A stretch of 64,000 nucleotides of DNA from Acorus gramineus (Eukaryota; Streptophyta; Magnoliopsida; Acorales; Acoraceae): assembly GCA_030737835.1 (NCBI GenBank), contig CM060855.1, forward strand, positions 12,805,927-12,869,926. The letters are read 5' to 3'. Positions 1 through 11,172 of the stretch are shown piece by piece. The notes beneath the pieces are model-generated. The model was not told the DNA's origin. It saw only the letters and a list, made by a program, of their open reading frames with translations, and did not search any database. A program made the translations under genes and the position numbers. Position 1 is the stretch's first letter; each line of letters begins with the position of its first letter.

Positions 1-832
1 AATTGTAATTGCCCATACCATAATTTCTTTCACAGGAACGAAATCAACAACAGACTCATGTGAGTAGAGGATTTCCATTACAATAGTAGGGAGTAGAGAT
101 AAGTCATGATTGTAATACTGTTGTATTAAAATATAGGGATAAAGCATCTAAAAACCCCTGCAAACGGCTCAATATCCACATAAGACCCTGTGGTCTTATG
201 AAGTTCAAATAAACCCTGCAAAGTGTTGGGAATATTCAATTATATCCCAGAGTTAAATTACTGTAAGCTTAAGTAGAAAATTCGAGGAATATTCTGTCTA
301 GTTAATTCAAATGAATCAAAGAAAAATACAAATAAGTCCCCATAAAATGTCTAAAATCTAAATGGCCCCCTACAAGTGACAAAATTGCCTATCGTCTTCT
401 TCAACCACAAACCTAAGTGATGACATTTATTTGATAATGGAGATTTCATGTAGGTCATAAAAGCAAACTGTAACACAACATTGTTGGACTCCCCAAAAAA
501 AGTAGACAGACAAATGTAAACTCATAGTTTCTGCTTTTAGCCCACAGTAGGTTCCTTGTCAATGAACATAATTGTGTTTCTTTGCAAGCATTTATGTGAC
601 ATGATTCTTGTCACACCAGAAGCTTCCATAGAAATTAGTTTACAAGTAAAATGTGCCAAGAAGTACTCATTTGATGCCTTAAAAAAATTATCAGATGAGT
701 AAAGTATGTACAAATTGAAATGTAGGAAAGAAACTTACTCCTAACAGAAATAAAAATATAAAAAACTTTCTTCATTATTTCCTTCAACATAAGAGAGGAA
801 ATAGACATGAACCTAATAAATAACTGGCTTAC
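1..832. other. Intron of the ARMC6-like gene (left edge)
   Basis: AT-rich DNA downstream (minus sense) of the last visible ARMC6 exon. No continuation of the armadillo protein was found here, so the next exon probably lies beyond the left edge. About 145-400 has the look of an eroded repeat (runs such as ACCCCTGCAAA and AAATAAGTCCCC, and the small palindrome around TAAGACC...GGTCTTA), but I could not place it in a family. Confidence 0.5.
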
Positions 833-2145
833 ATTTACTGCAACAGCCTTCAAAGCAACGCATGCGGAAACAAGACCAACCGAATTGAGCCCTTCGCGAA
901 GTGCATCTACAAGAGAATCTGCAATCCCAATTTTGAAAAATCTTCGAGCGTATCCATAAACCTGAATGTGCATTCATGTTATATCATTCAATTACTCATG
1001 TTTGAGATTCCTTATGCAATTAATGTACTCTCTTGAAGAAAATAATTGAGAATCTTAAGTCCTAACAATACTGTGACTAACATTCTTCAAATGATATTTG
1101 ATCTTGCACTGTGTGGGGGCGAAGGGAGTGGGTTTTAAAGAAGGAAAACTGGAAATTAAAGATAGTTGTGGGGCTGATGTGAAGGTTGCATTTTGGTCCA
1201 GTAGAATCCTCTTTTAATTTTTATGTTTTATTCTTCATTTTTGTTTCCTTTTCATCCTGCTTTATAGTATTATACAGCAAGTATTGCTTTCAATAGAACA
1301 AAGGTGGATGGTATTTATGATTAGTGATCAACAATGAATAACAGTTGTTTCAAGACTGGATAATAAGTCACATTTGGGTATTATACAAATCTAGTGAATT
1401 CTGTCATCTGTATATATTTCAAAGTATTGACTGGAAATTGGCCGAGATATTTTCATTTCTACTATTTAAAGCAATCTATGTACTCTTTTGAAAGAGAAAC
1501 TTAGGAGAACCAAATTTAAGAATTATCCAAGTAAATGGACAGCACATAACTGAGTTTGGAGCTGTGTCACTGAGTCAGACACTCCATGTCCATGTAATGT
1601 TCAACAATGGGACACCAAGTCCATAATAAATATCCAAATATAAAAATTTGGAGTTGCCCTGTCTGTTTGTGACAGCACCATGAATCTCTAGCACAAGGTA
1701 ATATTTATTATGCCAAGATACATAAAAATGAACCTTGTTTGTATTTCCATGTTACATGCATATATTGCATAATAATCAAATTAAGATCAAACAAAAACAC
1801 TTTCAATTTACTTACTTCCCACAACATCGGCTAATTGCATTGTACAACATTATTCTATTCCGTCGTGCTTGGGTCATAGTTATTCTTGGAGTGAAAGGGT
1901 TATGACTCTCAAGTTTTCAGGTTTATTCTGAGAAGCCCCTTTCTTTCCCTAGGCCTTTTTTAGTTTTTATTTGCATTTTTTGCTTGGATTTTTGTTATTT
2001 TTTTAGAGATCCCTCATATCCTTTTGTTCAATGGGCAACATTTTATGATATGATTGCTCTTATATTCAATAAAACACATTATTCTATTCTAGGAGAGAAT
2101 ATAGATGGATATTGCTTCATAAATATATGTAAGTGTGTGTGTGCG

Positions 2146-2176
<31 letters not shown>

Positions 2177-4738
2177 CAAAGTATATGAAAAAGGATGCAG
2201 TCTCTTATGAGTTACTGAATTTATCATGAAAGAACCGTATTGTAGAGATGCAAAGACCTGGAGGGGGGGAATGGGTCTTTGATTGATTGTGCCCTAATTT
2301 TGTGATCCATGAATGTGCAGACAGCATGTGCAGTTGGGTCCCCATAAGGTACATGTGGTCACCTGCACATTGTGTCATTTTTAATTTTTTTTAAAAATTA
2401 GAATATGGGCCAGGGGTTCAAATGCCTGAAGGCCTCCGGTTTCCATGTTGTAGCATGTGCGGTCATGTGTCGTCCGAACCCATTAGAACAGGATTCGAAT
2501 GCCTAAAGGCCTCTAATCTTCCATATTGTAGCATGTGCGGCCGGCCATGTGCGCTACACATGGCTGTACATGTTGTTTGTTTCAGCATATGTGGCGCATG
2601 TGCCGCACATTGATGGCACATGTAGTGCACAAGCATGCCAATGTGCGCCTAAGGGTGCACATTGGTACGCGCGGCCGCACATGTTACGTGTGGCTGCACT
2701 TTAAAATTATGTTTGTGATCTATCAGATTTTAAACATTTTTAATTCAGATTGCTTTAGAAAATCAAACAAGTCAAATAATCATGTAAATAAAAACATTCG
2801 AACATAAGCAACCAAGGCATATAAACAATTACACCACACAAGAGACAAGATCACGGAGGTAGATCACTGATCTTCTAATCTTTTTTGTTTGTTGAGTATT
2901 TTACTTACTGGATTTGGTGTAAGAAATGGCATAACTTAATTGAAGTTATTAATTACATAGGTACTTTACAATACTCCTCACATGTCAATGCTGCACAGAG
3001 GCATATGGGTTAATTGACAAAAGTAGTGATTAACAGAAATGGATGTCTAAATCCAAATTATTTGGTGTCAAGTAGAAATTACAAGCCAAAAAATTTAAAA
3101 TTCATATATTTTATAAAACAATATCAATCACTATTCATCATATATGCATCACGTTCAAGGTGTTGTGAGGCATAAATTACTTAATTACACAGAACTTCAG
3201 TTAATATGACATAGAATATCAGTCGACAGAAGAAATGGTTGCAGAATTAGAGGCCACACAAAACAATATGAAACCAACAAAGTTTTTAACAATCTATACT
3301 GACCTTTTTAGCAATGTAACTAACTAAATTAATGCTTTAACATTATTCTTGGAAATAATGGCGGATAAACATAAACTTTTGAAGGGAGATCCTCAGAAGA
3401 ATTGTCCTTAACATAAGAACAAGAACTATAGATCTTCTCTCACTTACTTGGGAAGCCAAAACACGGTCATCATCAGGGGTCAACAATACTCTTATGGAAT
3501 CATATAAGCTCTGAATGTTGCATTTACTTTGCTCCCTCATAATTTGGACAATAAGTTCATCAATCCTCAGTTCAATGAATGATTCCTTGACAATCTCATT
3601 ACCAGTTGCAGCAGCAGCAACAACAGTGAAACCACCATCCAATAGGTTAACATTATGAGCAGCATCCTTCAAAACGTTCAAAACAATCTTAGGTCCACCA
3701 CTTTGCCTAAAGGCCTCGGAACTCTGAATATCTGTATCATCACCAAATACCAAGATTGTGTCAGAATATGCCACTCATAAGATCTATAGCAAGATCCCCC
3801 AATGTCATTTAGTCTTTCCTCCTCTCGTAGCCCCCCCCCCCCCCCCCCCCCCACCCCATTTGGTACCAATACAAAACAGAATCCTTTTTGCAGACTCGTT
3901 TGCAGCCTGCACATATTTTGATTTTATTTTAAGTATATACTTGGCTAATAAGTGCAATCTTTTAAATAAAAAAATGAAGTACACATTCATATAAATTGAA
4001 TGCATATAATTTTTCATTTTTCTGTAAGAGAGTATATATTGACATAGTGGAGTATATGTTGTGTCAAACAATTTTCATATACCGCGTGAGTGATGTGAAA
4101 ATCAGGGTTGCAAAATGGACTGAGTCTATTCAATTCCCAATCCCACCTACTATTCCACAAACAAAGAGGGGGTTCAAACATACAATCCAAATCAACTCCA
4201 AAGAATCAAACAACGAAATCAATCATACCATGGAGAAGAGAAGCCAAAACCCTGAATGCCGCAACGAGAGGCCGGTCATGCCTGTGATCAAGCGACGAGC
4301 ATATCGAGCAGATGAGTTCAACCCCTCCATTTCTCGTTGCGATGGCCACATCGCCGTCCGATCCACCATTCAAACACAGCGTACAAAGCTCATCGAGCAA
4401 AGCCGAGACGCTCTCGATATCATCCACCACATCGCCCGCCTTCGCCTTTTCGAGCTCCTCCAACGCCCGGATCACCGGATGCGTGGCGGTCCCCGGTACG
4501 CATTTCACGATACCTAAAGCAAGATAAAGTAGAGATCAAGAAAATGCGATTGCGATTCTGTAGAGAAAGAATTGGTGATGCGGTTCGGACCGGAGAGGTC
4601 GACGCCTTGAAGGGTTAGGGTTTGGATGGCGTCTTCGAGGGCTTCACTGGGATCCATGCCGAGGTCTTCGATGTTCTCGTTGACAAACCCATTGAAGGTC
4701 TCCTGAGAGATGGTGCGGGCGGTGGTGGCGACGGGCAT
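833..4738 (-). CDS. ARMC6: ARMC6-type armadillo repeat protein, 5' four exons (partial)
   Basis: The N-terminus starts MPVATTARTISQETFNGFVN, the opening of plant ARMC6-like proteins. Exons on the minus strand: 4738-4591, 4513-4229, 3731-3448 and 961-833; phases join cleanly to give about 280 residues. Armadillo helices are evident, for example SGGPKIVLNVLKDA, AAAATGNEIVKESF and GYARRFFKIGIADSLVDALREG. Such proteins are helical protein-binding scaffolds; the biochemical role of plant ARMC6 is poorly known to me. The reading frame is open at the end of the 833 exon, and the rest of the protein lies left of the window. The acceptor of exon 3 is inferred: the chosen site (after ATACAG on the minus strand) gives HD-IQSSEAFRQSGG; an earlier AG at 3775-3776 would add about 19 residues in frame. 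The first donor is GTCCGA, a poor match to consensus, and intron 1 is only 77 nt; reading through it soon hits a stop. Confidence 0.85.
2149..2176. repeat. Compound (TA)n(GA)n microsatellite
   Basis: A run of alternating TA followed directly by alternating AG, inside ARMC6 intron 3. Likely length-variable. Confidence 0.9.
2305..2705. mobile_element. Probable transposon remnant rich in GCACATGT/GCATGTGC words
   Basis: About 400 bp that is much GC-richer than its surroundings. It has more than a dozen copies of ATGTGC or GCACAT in both orientations, many palindromic, and a 77-bp imperfect direct repeat (units starting near 2414 and 2491, each holding AATGCCT.AAGGCCTC and TTGTAGCATGTGCGG). Dense short words in both orientations resemble the subterminal regions of hAT-like elements found elsewhere in this window. 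I could not find clear terminal inverted repeats or a target duplication, so the class is uncertain. Confidence 0.45.
3831..3852. repeat. Poly-C tract, 22 bases
   Basis: Uninterrupted C run in ARMC6 intron 2 (3732-4228), followed by A and CCCC. On the transcribed strand it is poly-G. The length should be treated as uncertain because such tracts are hard to sequence. Confidence 0.9.
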
Positions 4739-4797
4739 CTTCTTTGTTCGAACACTCTCAGACGGGACTCGTCTTTCTCTGGGAACTTTTTAGGAGA

Positions 4798-4996
4798 GGT
4801 TTATTCCCATTTCCCACCACCTTGTATTCCAAACCAACCACCTAATTCTTTTGTTTGGGTGGCGGGTTTAAAAATTTAAGAGGGGGAATGGAAGGGAGAG
4901 GGTGAGGGAGGGTGGCAGCTGGGCGGAGATGACGGTGATGGTCGGAAGATTTTTTTGGATAGTGGATTAGAAGTAAAATGTGGTGGGAATAAACCC
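4798..4996. mobile_element. Short MITE with GGTTTATTCCCA termini
   Basis: A 199-bp segment bounded by inverted ends: GGTTTATTCCC plus a nearby CCCACCAC on the left, and GTGGTGGGAATAAACCC on the right. There is no coding content. It begins only 60 bp upstream of the ARMC6 start codon, so it occupies the promoter or 5' leader of that gene. I saw no clear target duplication. Confidence 0.6.
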
Positions 4997-6298
4997 TTCC
5001 TTAATATTTTTTAGCCCTCGCCCAGTAATCTTAAATTTCAAATTAAACAGTAGTAGATGATCTTCTTTTACTCCCCTTGTCCCTCTTAAAAATGTTCCAA
5101 TGAAAAAACATTCCCTCTCATTTGAGTAATTGAATAAAGAAGATGCCTCGTCGTTGCCATCGCCAACACCATCTAATCATAATATATTTGAATCACACAA
5201 CGTAGTATATATTGTATTTTGTTAATGTGCAATTGCGAAACACATAAAAATATTCATACTCAATTTATTTATGTATTTATTTTAAAATTCACTGGACAAA
5301 TGCATATATAATCAAGAAATTCAAACATATAAAACATACGAAAGTGACTTCCTAGGATGACTGGAGCTAGTTCAACGGTAATTATCATTCATCTCTTGTG
5401 AGATATCTTTGAAAAATTATATTTGTAATCCTTCTTTCCTATATTCATTCATAGATATCCTAAACAAAAATTCTCATTTGACAAAATGTAGTAAAACTTG
5501 ATTCCTGAGAAGCATGCATGTGTCAGAGAAAAGAAACAACAATCTTACATCCCAACACTCTTGCACACGCAGTATTGCTGAAGCTCTAAGGTTGTCGGAG
5601 CTTCTAAAGCCATTGAGGGTCCTTTATAGATTACGTCAGTCTGCTTCAAGGTGGACCCAGGTTGAGGACGTGCGAATCAATTTTTCAACTCGTAGACTTC
5701 CTGGCCAGTTTGAAGGTTCGTGGGTTAATGGAGGTTCTAGTAGCTACCAGTTGCTTGACATGATAATCGACCATTGGTCTTAACAACATAAACATCGGAC
5801 TCTCTTAAGTGAGAAATTTTTTTAAAAAATTTATCCACTTTTTAGTTGTAATTATTATTTAAATATTCATATTTAAATTGAGGTTAAATCTCCCCGTATC
5901 ATCTTTCAAAACCAAAGACCACTTGTCTATTTGTGAGTGACGAGCGTGCCGCGCTAAAACCTCCGGTGCCTCAATCATCACCCGAGAAACTTTCGCAAAA
6001 TTAATCTGTAAATTATTCTGCCTGAACTTCTTGGCTAATTCTCTAATCTGCTTAAAAGCTTCTCAAGATGTGAAGGACCCTCACCCTGACCTTGTAAAGC
6101 TTGTAACAACCTGTGCATCTATACACACTGTACATGCACATTTAATGTTCGGCAAGTGATATGTGGTGGGATAAGGGTTAATTATGGAGGTAAATGATTT
6201 GAAGAATAATTTAATTTAATATAAAAAATAATCGAGATAAGCTACAAACAAGTATCCTAATTTTGATATGAAAGGTGAAGATATTTTGTTCCACTTAA
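4997..6298. other. Intergenic DNA with possible LINE fragments
   Basis: Mostly AT-rich. 5514-5783 (+) holds an 89-codon frame I do not recognise. About 5880-6130, read on the minus strand, gives a broken frame with ELAKKFRQNNLQINFAKVSR and then APEVLARHARHSQ, which loosely resembles the end of a LINE RNase-H region. The similarity is too weak to name firmly. The rest shows nothing. Confidence 0.3.
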
Positions 6299-6805
6299 AG
6301 CCTGATTAGGTTTGATAAATGGATAAATATTTAAGATAAGTTAGTTTAATTTATGGTAATAAAATATCATTATTTTAATCTAGATTTACATTTAGTAATG
6401 CATTTTGTTATCCCTATTTTTTTGTGTTCTTATCTTTAACTTTGCATTTGGATCACATAATCTAAAATATGAGATAACTTTAAAAAAATTAAAAATATCA
6501 AGTATACCCTTTCTATTAATAAAGCATTAATATTGTTAGTTTTGGTTTCATAAAGTTTTTTTGTTTTTGTTTATTTGAGAAGGGCAATTATAAAAGTTGT
6601 CTATGTTTTACAAAATGTGGTTAAAAAATAAGGATAAAGTTTATTATAACTTTTACCTAGAACAAAATATCTTTACCTTTTCTTTTAAAATATGGACAGT
6701 TGTTCATGTTTTATTCTTTTTTTTTCTTCTTAAGTCATATGGGATAACTTGTGATTTAATCCAATTTTTTCTTATCCCAACCCTTTATCCCAATAAAACC
6801 AGGCT
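6299..6805. mobile_element. PIF/Harbinger-like MITE, TAA target duplication
   Basis: A 507-bp element starting AGCCTGATTAGGTTT and ending AATAAAACCAGGCT, so the ends are inverted. It is flanked by TAA at 6296-6298 and 6806-6808, the duplication expected for PIF/Harbinger (Tourist-like) insertion. Inside the termini, GGATAAA/TTTATCC words recur in inverse orientation (for example ATGGATAAATA and CTTATCCCAACCC). No transposase frame, so it is non-autonomous. Confidence 0.65.
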
Positions 6806-7495
6806 TAAAGATTCTGATAACATTTATCTCTACTTTTTATCACAATTTTAACAGAATATGAACAAAATTAATGGACTTTGTATCTTCTGAAATTAGACCA
6901 ACTTATCATCATAACCTTAACCTTTTGTCAAAATTAACCCCTAGTGTTTTGTTATCCTTATCAAATTTGAACCTTCCGGTGTATATTTATCCTGCAAAAT
7001 TTCGAAGTATCTCAGTGATGAACAGCCGACTATTCATATAAAAAAAAATATTTCAGATGTTCCCTTTTAAACATGGAATCATTGTCTGAATGTGGGCGAC
7101 CATAATTTTATGACCACTAAAATAAGTGTTTCCCCAAATAATCAACCCACACACAATAACAACCCATCTTTAGTTTCAGTTACAGTCAAAGATCTACCAA
7201 ATTTTCATAATGCAGTCTGGTATACTCCACTTTTCCACATAAAACGCATTAGTGAAATCTGTTTAATGCTCAAATAATAGCTAGGAGCACTCACTCCATA
7301 AAAATTGTACAGAAGTCCTACTTATACGCCAAATGATGAATTCCAAACACAACAACCCACAAACCAATGCAGGCGCATAATCTTTTTAGAGTCGTCCAAT
7401 AAGAAGTCAAACCATGTTATTCATGTTTTTTTAATCCTCTGTAACAGTGATTAATTTGTTAATTTTCCACTCATTCCAACTTCCAAATTATCCAC
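6806..7495. other. Intergenic region and promoter of the cupredoxin gene
   Basis: AT-rich DNA upstream of the phytocyanin-like gene. No gene or named repeat seen. It ends at the TATA box described separately. Confidence 0.5.
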
Positions 7496-7503
7496 TATAT
7501 AAG
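7496..7503 (+). promoter_or_regulatory. TATA box of the cupredoxin gene
   Basis: TATATAAG lies 81 bp upstream of the ATG at 7584, which would put transcription start near 7530 and leave a leader of about 50 nt. Spacing fits a plant core promoter; identified by motif only. Confidence 0.55.
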
Positions 7504-7583
7504 CCCATCAATCCCCTCTATAATTCTTACCATCTCAGTCTTTTTAATCTGTTCATATTAAAGACTACTAGAGAGTTTTCGAC

Positions 7584-8114
7584 ATGGGTTACAGTTACGG
7601 TTCGATGTGTACGCTATGCGCAGCTCTAATGGCTCTGCTGTTGGTCCCAGAATCCACATCTGCTGCAAGGATCATCGTAGGAGGGTCCAAGCACTGGCAA
7701 TTTGGCTTCAACTATGCTGATTGGGCTTTCCGTTCCGGTCCCTTCTACCAAAATGACACTTTGGGTATGTACCAGATTTATGTATAGAATTTCATAGAAG
7801 ACATTAAATCTTACACTAGTACCTACATTGTTACGATATATTTGATTGCAGTGTTTATGTATGATCCGCCAAGCAACAACACACCTCCACACAGTGTGTA
7901 CTTGTTCAATGACTTTCGAAGCTTCGCGGCGTGTAACTTGAAGAGGGCGAGGATGGTCGGGAACGTGGCGCAGGGGGGTGGCCAGGGTTTCGAGTTCGTT
8001 CTTCAAAAGGCCAAGCCTTACATGTTCGCGTGCGGGGAACACGACGGCATCCACTGCAGGCTCGGCCTTATGAAGTTCTTCGTCCTCCCACTCCAACGTG
8101 GATGCCATGCTTGA
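7584..8114 (+). CDS. Secreted phytocyanin-like (cupredoxin superfamily) protein
   Basis: Two exons, 7584-7764 and 7852-8114, joined through a GT-AG intron of 87 bp in phase 1, give 147 residues. Residues 1-27 are a signal peptide (hydrophobic CTLCAALMALLLVP, likely cut after STSA). The mature part begins RIIVGGSKHWQFGFNYADWA, the standard phytocyanin opening. Candidate type-1 copper ligands are H74 (PPHSV), C121, H128 and M134; C88 and C129 would form the disulfide. The C121-to-H128 gap is six residues, where classical plantacyanins have four, so copper binding is uncertain. The protein ends soon after the domain, with no proline-rich tail or GPI signal. Expected in the apoplast; substrate or partner unknown. 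The region downstream is convergent with the MIZ1-like gene. Confidence 0.88.
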
Positions 8115-8861
8115 TTCAGATTGCTGGAACTGGAAATACTAATAATAATGAGCTTCATCTACATCAAGAGAAACATATATATGGATCTATTTGAAGGATC
8201 ACGAGGACAATAATGTAGTGTTTGTGTGGCGAGAAAGTATGTTGAGGATTCTGTGTTTGAGTTTATATTTCCCGCATAAGATTAATTATGTGATACAAAT
8301 AATAGTGTTTTTTTTTTATTTTGAGTAATTTATGAGCAATTTTCATTTTAAAAGAAACTTTCAAAACAAACAGTGTCTTAAAAAGGGATGAGAAGGAGAA
8401 GACCATCAAAATAATTACGAGCAAAAAAGATATGAAAAATCTAATCAGATAAAGAGGGTAACAGTGCATGACTGGGAAGAAAAGGCTTCTACTCGGATCC
8501 TGCAGACCGTCACAATCAATCTAAAATGTTTTTTTTTTTTTTTTGTTGGTTATGCACCACCTCTCTTCCCCCTTCTAATGTACACTCCTTTCTCTCTTTA
8601 ATTTTCTTTCCCTTTCAGACATTACTATCCTAATAGAAATGACCACATTTCATCTAAAAAAAATAGTGTGTTCGCACATTCTCATTAGTTTCTATATATG
8701 TTGTTGAATTATTACACTCAGATCCATTTTACAAACCAAAATTTAGACGGTTGTATTTTTATTTTTTTAAAATCATATACCTCATCTAATGAGAGAGATT
8801 GATTTTATAAAAGTGAGTATATACTTCAATGACAGTGCCGACCAGGTTAATTTATTTTTTT
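8115..8861. other. Intergenic, 3' of the cupredoxin gene
   Basis: AT-rich; holds short poly-T/poly-A runs and no recognised gene. An open minus-strand frame at 8263-8469 is low-complexity and lacks any recognisable domain. Confidence 0.5.
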
Positions 8862-10165
8862 AAATAGAGGGGTAGTATATATATGCCATGCCTCTCCCAT
8901 ACTTGGATACAAAACTAGGGGTGTCCAAATGCAGTGTTTTAAAAAAAATTATAATTAAAATTTTGATTTATATCACTCATCCTTTATAAAAGGAGGGTTA
9001 TGAAGGCCTGTCAATGGGTCGGGTCCGGATCGGATCGGGGTGGACCCGGACCCGACCCGTGACAGGACCCGGCGGGTCCGGGTCCAACCTAGGACCCGGC
9101 GGGTCCGGGGAAATGTGGACCCGGACCCGTCGGACCCGGGTCGGGTCCGGGTCCGACCCGACCCGGATGGTTGGGTAAAAAAAAAAGAGAGAGAGAGAAG
9201 AGCTCATGTATTTATTTGCCTTATCATTCTATTTGAAATTTTTTGTAATAAAACATTATTGTTAATGAGACTATGTTTGAATACAATTTTATACAATTCA
9301 AAAGAAGTAAATGAATTATTAAACAACATCCAAAACAATAATCACTAACATAAAAAACATATTAACTTAAATAATAAACATAACTAACCTAAACAACATT
9401 CAAAACAATATTAACATAAACAACATTCAAAACAATAAACACTAACATATTAACCTAAATAATAAACATAAATCATGCAATAAACTAATTAATCATACAA
9501 ATTCAAAAGCTAATAAGTTAATTGTCCAAAACACACCGATTTATAGGCTTGTTATGATTATGATTTATGAACTTGTAGATACAAAAATAAGTTAAGTAAG
9601 AAATAAAATTATGTATCAACTAATACTAATGGTCTTATAATATGTGAGCATATTTTAATAAAACAATCGGGTCTCGGATCCAACGGGTCGGGGCAGGGTG
9701 GACCCGGACCCGACCCGTTTGTTTGTTCGGGTCCGTCGGGTCGGGTCCAAATCGGATCGGGTATATTACACGTGTAATCGGGTCCGGGTCGGATCGGGGT
9801 TGTGATATATAAATCATGTTTCCATCGCACTTGAGCGCTCGGGGTGATGTTTCTAGAAAAAGATTAAAACTGGAGAGGTGATTTATATATCACGCTTCTT
9901 TATATCAAAGAAGGACAATATATAAATCATGCCTCTATGATACGGGTGAAAATCCAATGCTCAATACGGTTGGTTTGTTACAAATGAGGTGTAATTTATC
10001 AAAAAAAAAAAAAGTTTGGAGCAACCAAATTTACATTAAAAATATGATTTACATATCACCCTAAATGACCCCTCTAATTTTAAATTTTTTAAAAAATTCG
10101 CATTTAAGCACACCCAGTTTCGTGTAAAGTACGGGGAAGGGGTGATATATACCATGTCTCTATTG
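8862..10165. mobile_element. Long-inverted-repeat element, interrupted by a nested hAT-like insert
   Basis: The left arm (about 8862-8965) and right arm (about 10080-10165) are imperfect inverted copies of each other for roughly 85-105 bp: AATAGAGGGGTAGTATATAT...CCCATACTTGG...GGGGTGTCCAAATGC matches, in reverse, the right side ending ATATATACCATGTCTCTATT. A motif of about 20 bp resembling GTGATATATAAATCATGCCTC recurs about seven times in both orientations (near 8876, 8968, 9803, 9890, 9922, 10042 and 10139). Long inverted arms suggest a Mutator-like or foldback element. The GGGTCCGG-rich hAT-like element at 9004-9797 sits inside it, so this one is the older insertion. No transposase frame. 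Confidence 0.6.
9004..9797 (+). mobile_element. hAT-like non-autonomous element with GGGTCCGG subterminal repeats
   Basis: Begins AGGCCTGTCAATGGGTCGGG, close to the ends of many plant Ac-like elements. About 170 bp at the left and 140 bp at the right are packed with GGGTCCGG, GGACCCGG and CGGGTCGG words; the 450 bp between is AT-rich with no transposase. Candidate 8-bp target duplications are GGTTATGA (8996-9003) and GGTTGTGA (9798-9805), one mismatch. The right end does not show the expected inverted copy of the left terminus, so it may be truncated. Arginine/proline-rich open frames here are by-products of the repeats. Confidence 0.6.
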
Positions 10166-11172
10166 TAAAAAAAAATAAAAAAAAGACTTGTTCAGCACTG
10201 ATCGGATCAAATGTCATTTTCTGCTGGATGGATGAGATCATTTTTGCTACTATTTGACTATGAAGTTATTTTAACAAATTGACCCCAGTTAAACACCTAA
10301 ATTTAGGAAAACCCTTTTCCTGGTAGATCAAATGAACTATACATCAGAATTTTTACCTTCTTTAATCTGTTTACTCTAAACCACAGTGCCTTCTTGCTGC
10401 CCATATTCTTTGCACCTAGAAAATAGGACCAAGTCGATGTGACTGTCACATGCAAAACATACATACAACAACTAACAAAAAAAAAAAAAAATCACACTAC
10501 CAATTAATAACAATTTATAAATAAGTCCAATCGTGGTCTTAACTGAATTAAAAAATGCAAACAAATCACCCCCTATTGTCCTGTAGTGAAACCACCCCAC
10601 CAACTACAACAAGCTCCTCGTCCAGACAAAAGATGCTGCAGGATCCAACCAACACATGCATATATAACTCAATACAAACATTTGAAACAACTCAATCTGA
10701 ATCTGCTAAGCCGGTCAAAGATTGTATGTATAAACTGATTCATCATATGTTTATTTTTTTCCATTGTAAAATCTGTATAACCAAACATGTTTTCCCACAC
10801 ACTTTAATTTTGGTCCCCAAATGATGCAAGACTCATGCGGGCATAGCACGCGCATCTCATTCAGGTTGCTCGCACCCACAAATCCACTTTTTCAAATGTG
10901 ATGTTTCAACCACAACAACTCATATATAGGACCACGTACCACCACCTCTCCCAAACCACTACAATTTTTATATACAAAAAAAAAAAAAAAAAAAAACCAT
11001 CACAACCCCAAACACACTGTTATATCACAATTCACCCTAATAAAAATGAACAAAAACTATATAAGTGAAAGAAAAAAAAAAAGTTAGATGAACAAGTATG
11101 ATGAGCTAACCCATTAATGAAGTCCTTTTGCTCCTGTCAGTAAACGGCAAGACTTGGAACCGAGGTCCCTCA
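10166..11172. other. Intergenic, 3' of the MIZ1-like gene
   Basis: AT-rich, with A-runs near 10480 and 10977-10997. An 89-codon frame at 10555 (+) has no recognisable domain. No other feature. Confidence 0.5.

Larger units (their letters stand above)
962..3447. other. Intron 3 of the ARMC6-like gene
   Basis: A 2.5-kb AT-rich intron between minus-strand exons 3 and 4. It contains a compound (TA)n(GA)n microsatellite near 2150 and a GC-richer block at about 2305-2705 packed with GCACATGT-type words (separate entries). No coding sequence recognised elsewhere in it. Confidence 0.6.

Noticed and set aside
7626-8108. 160-codon minus-strand frame
   Set aside because: Antisense of the cupredoxin gene; runs across its intron.
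9040-9830. Arg/Pro/Asp-rich open frames on both strands
   Set aside because: They are translations of GGGTCCGG/GGACCCGG repeats in a hAT-like element, with no independent protein signal.
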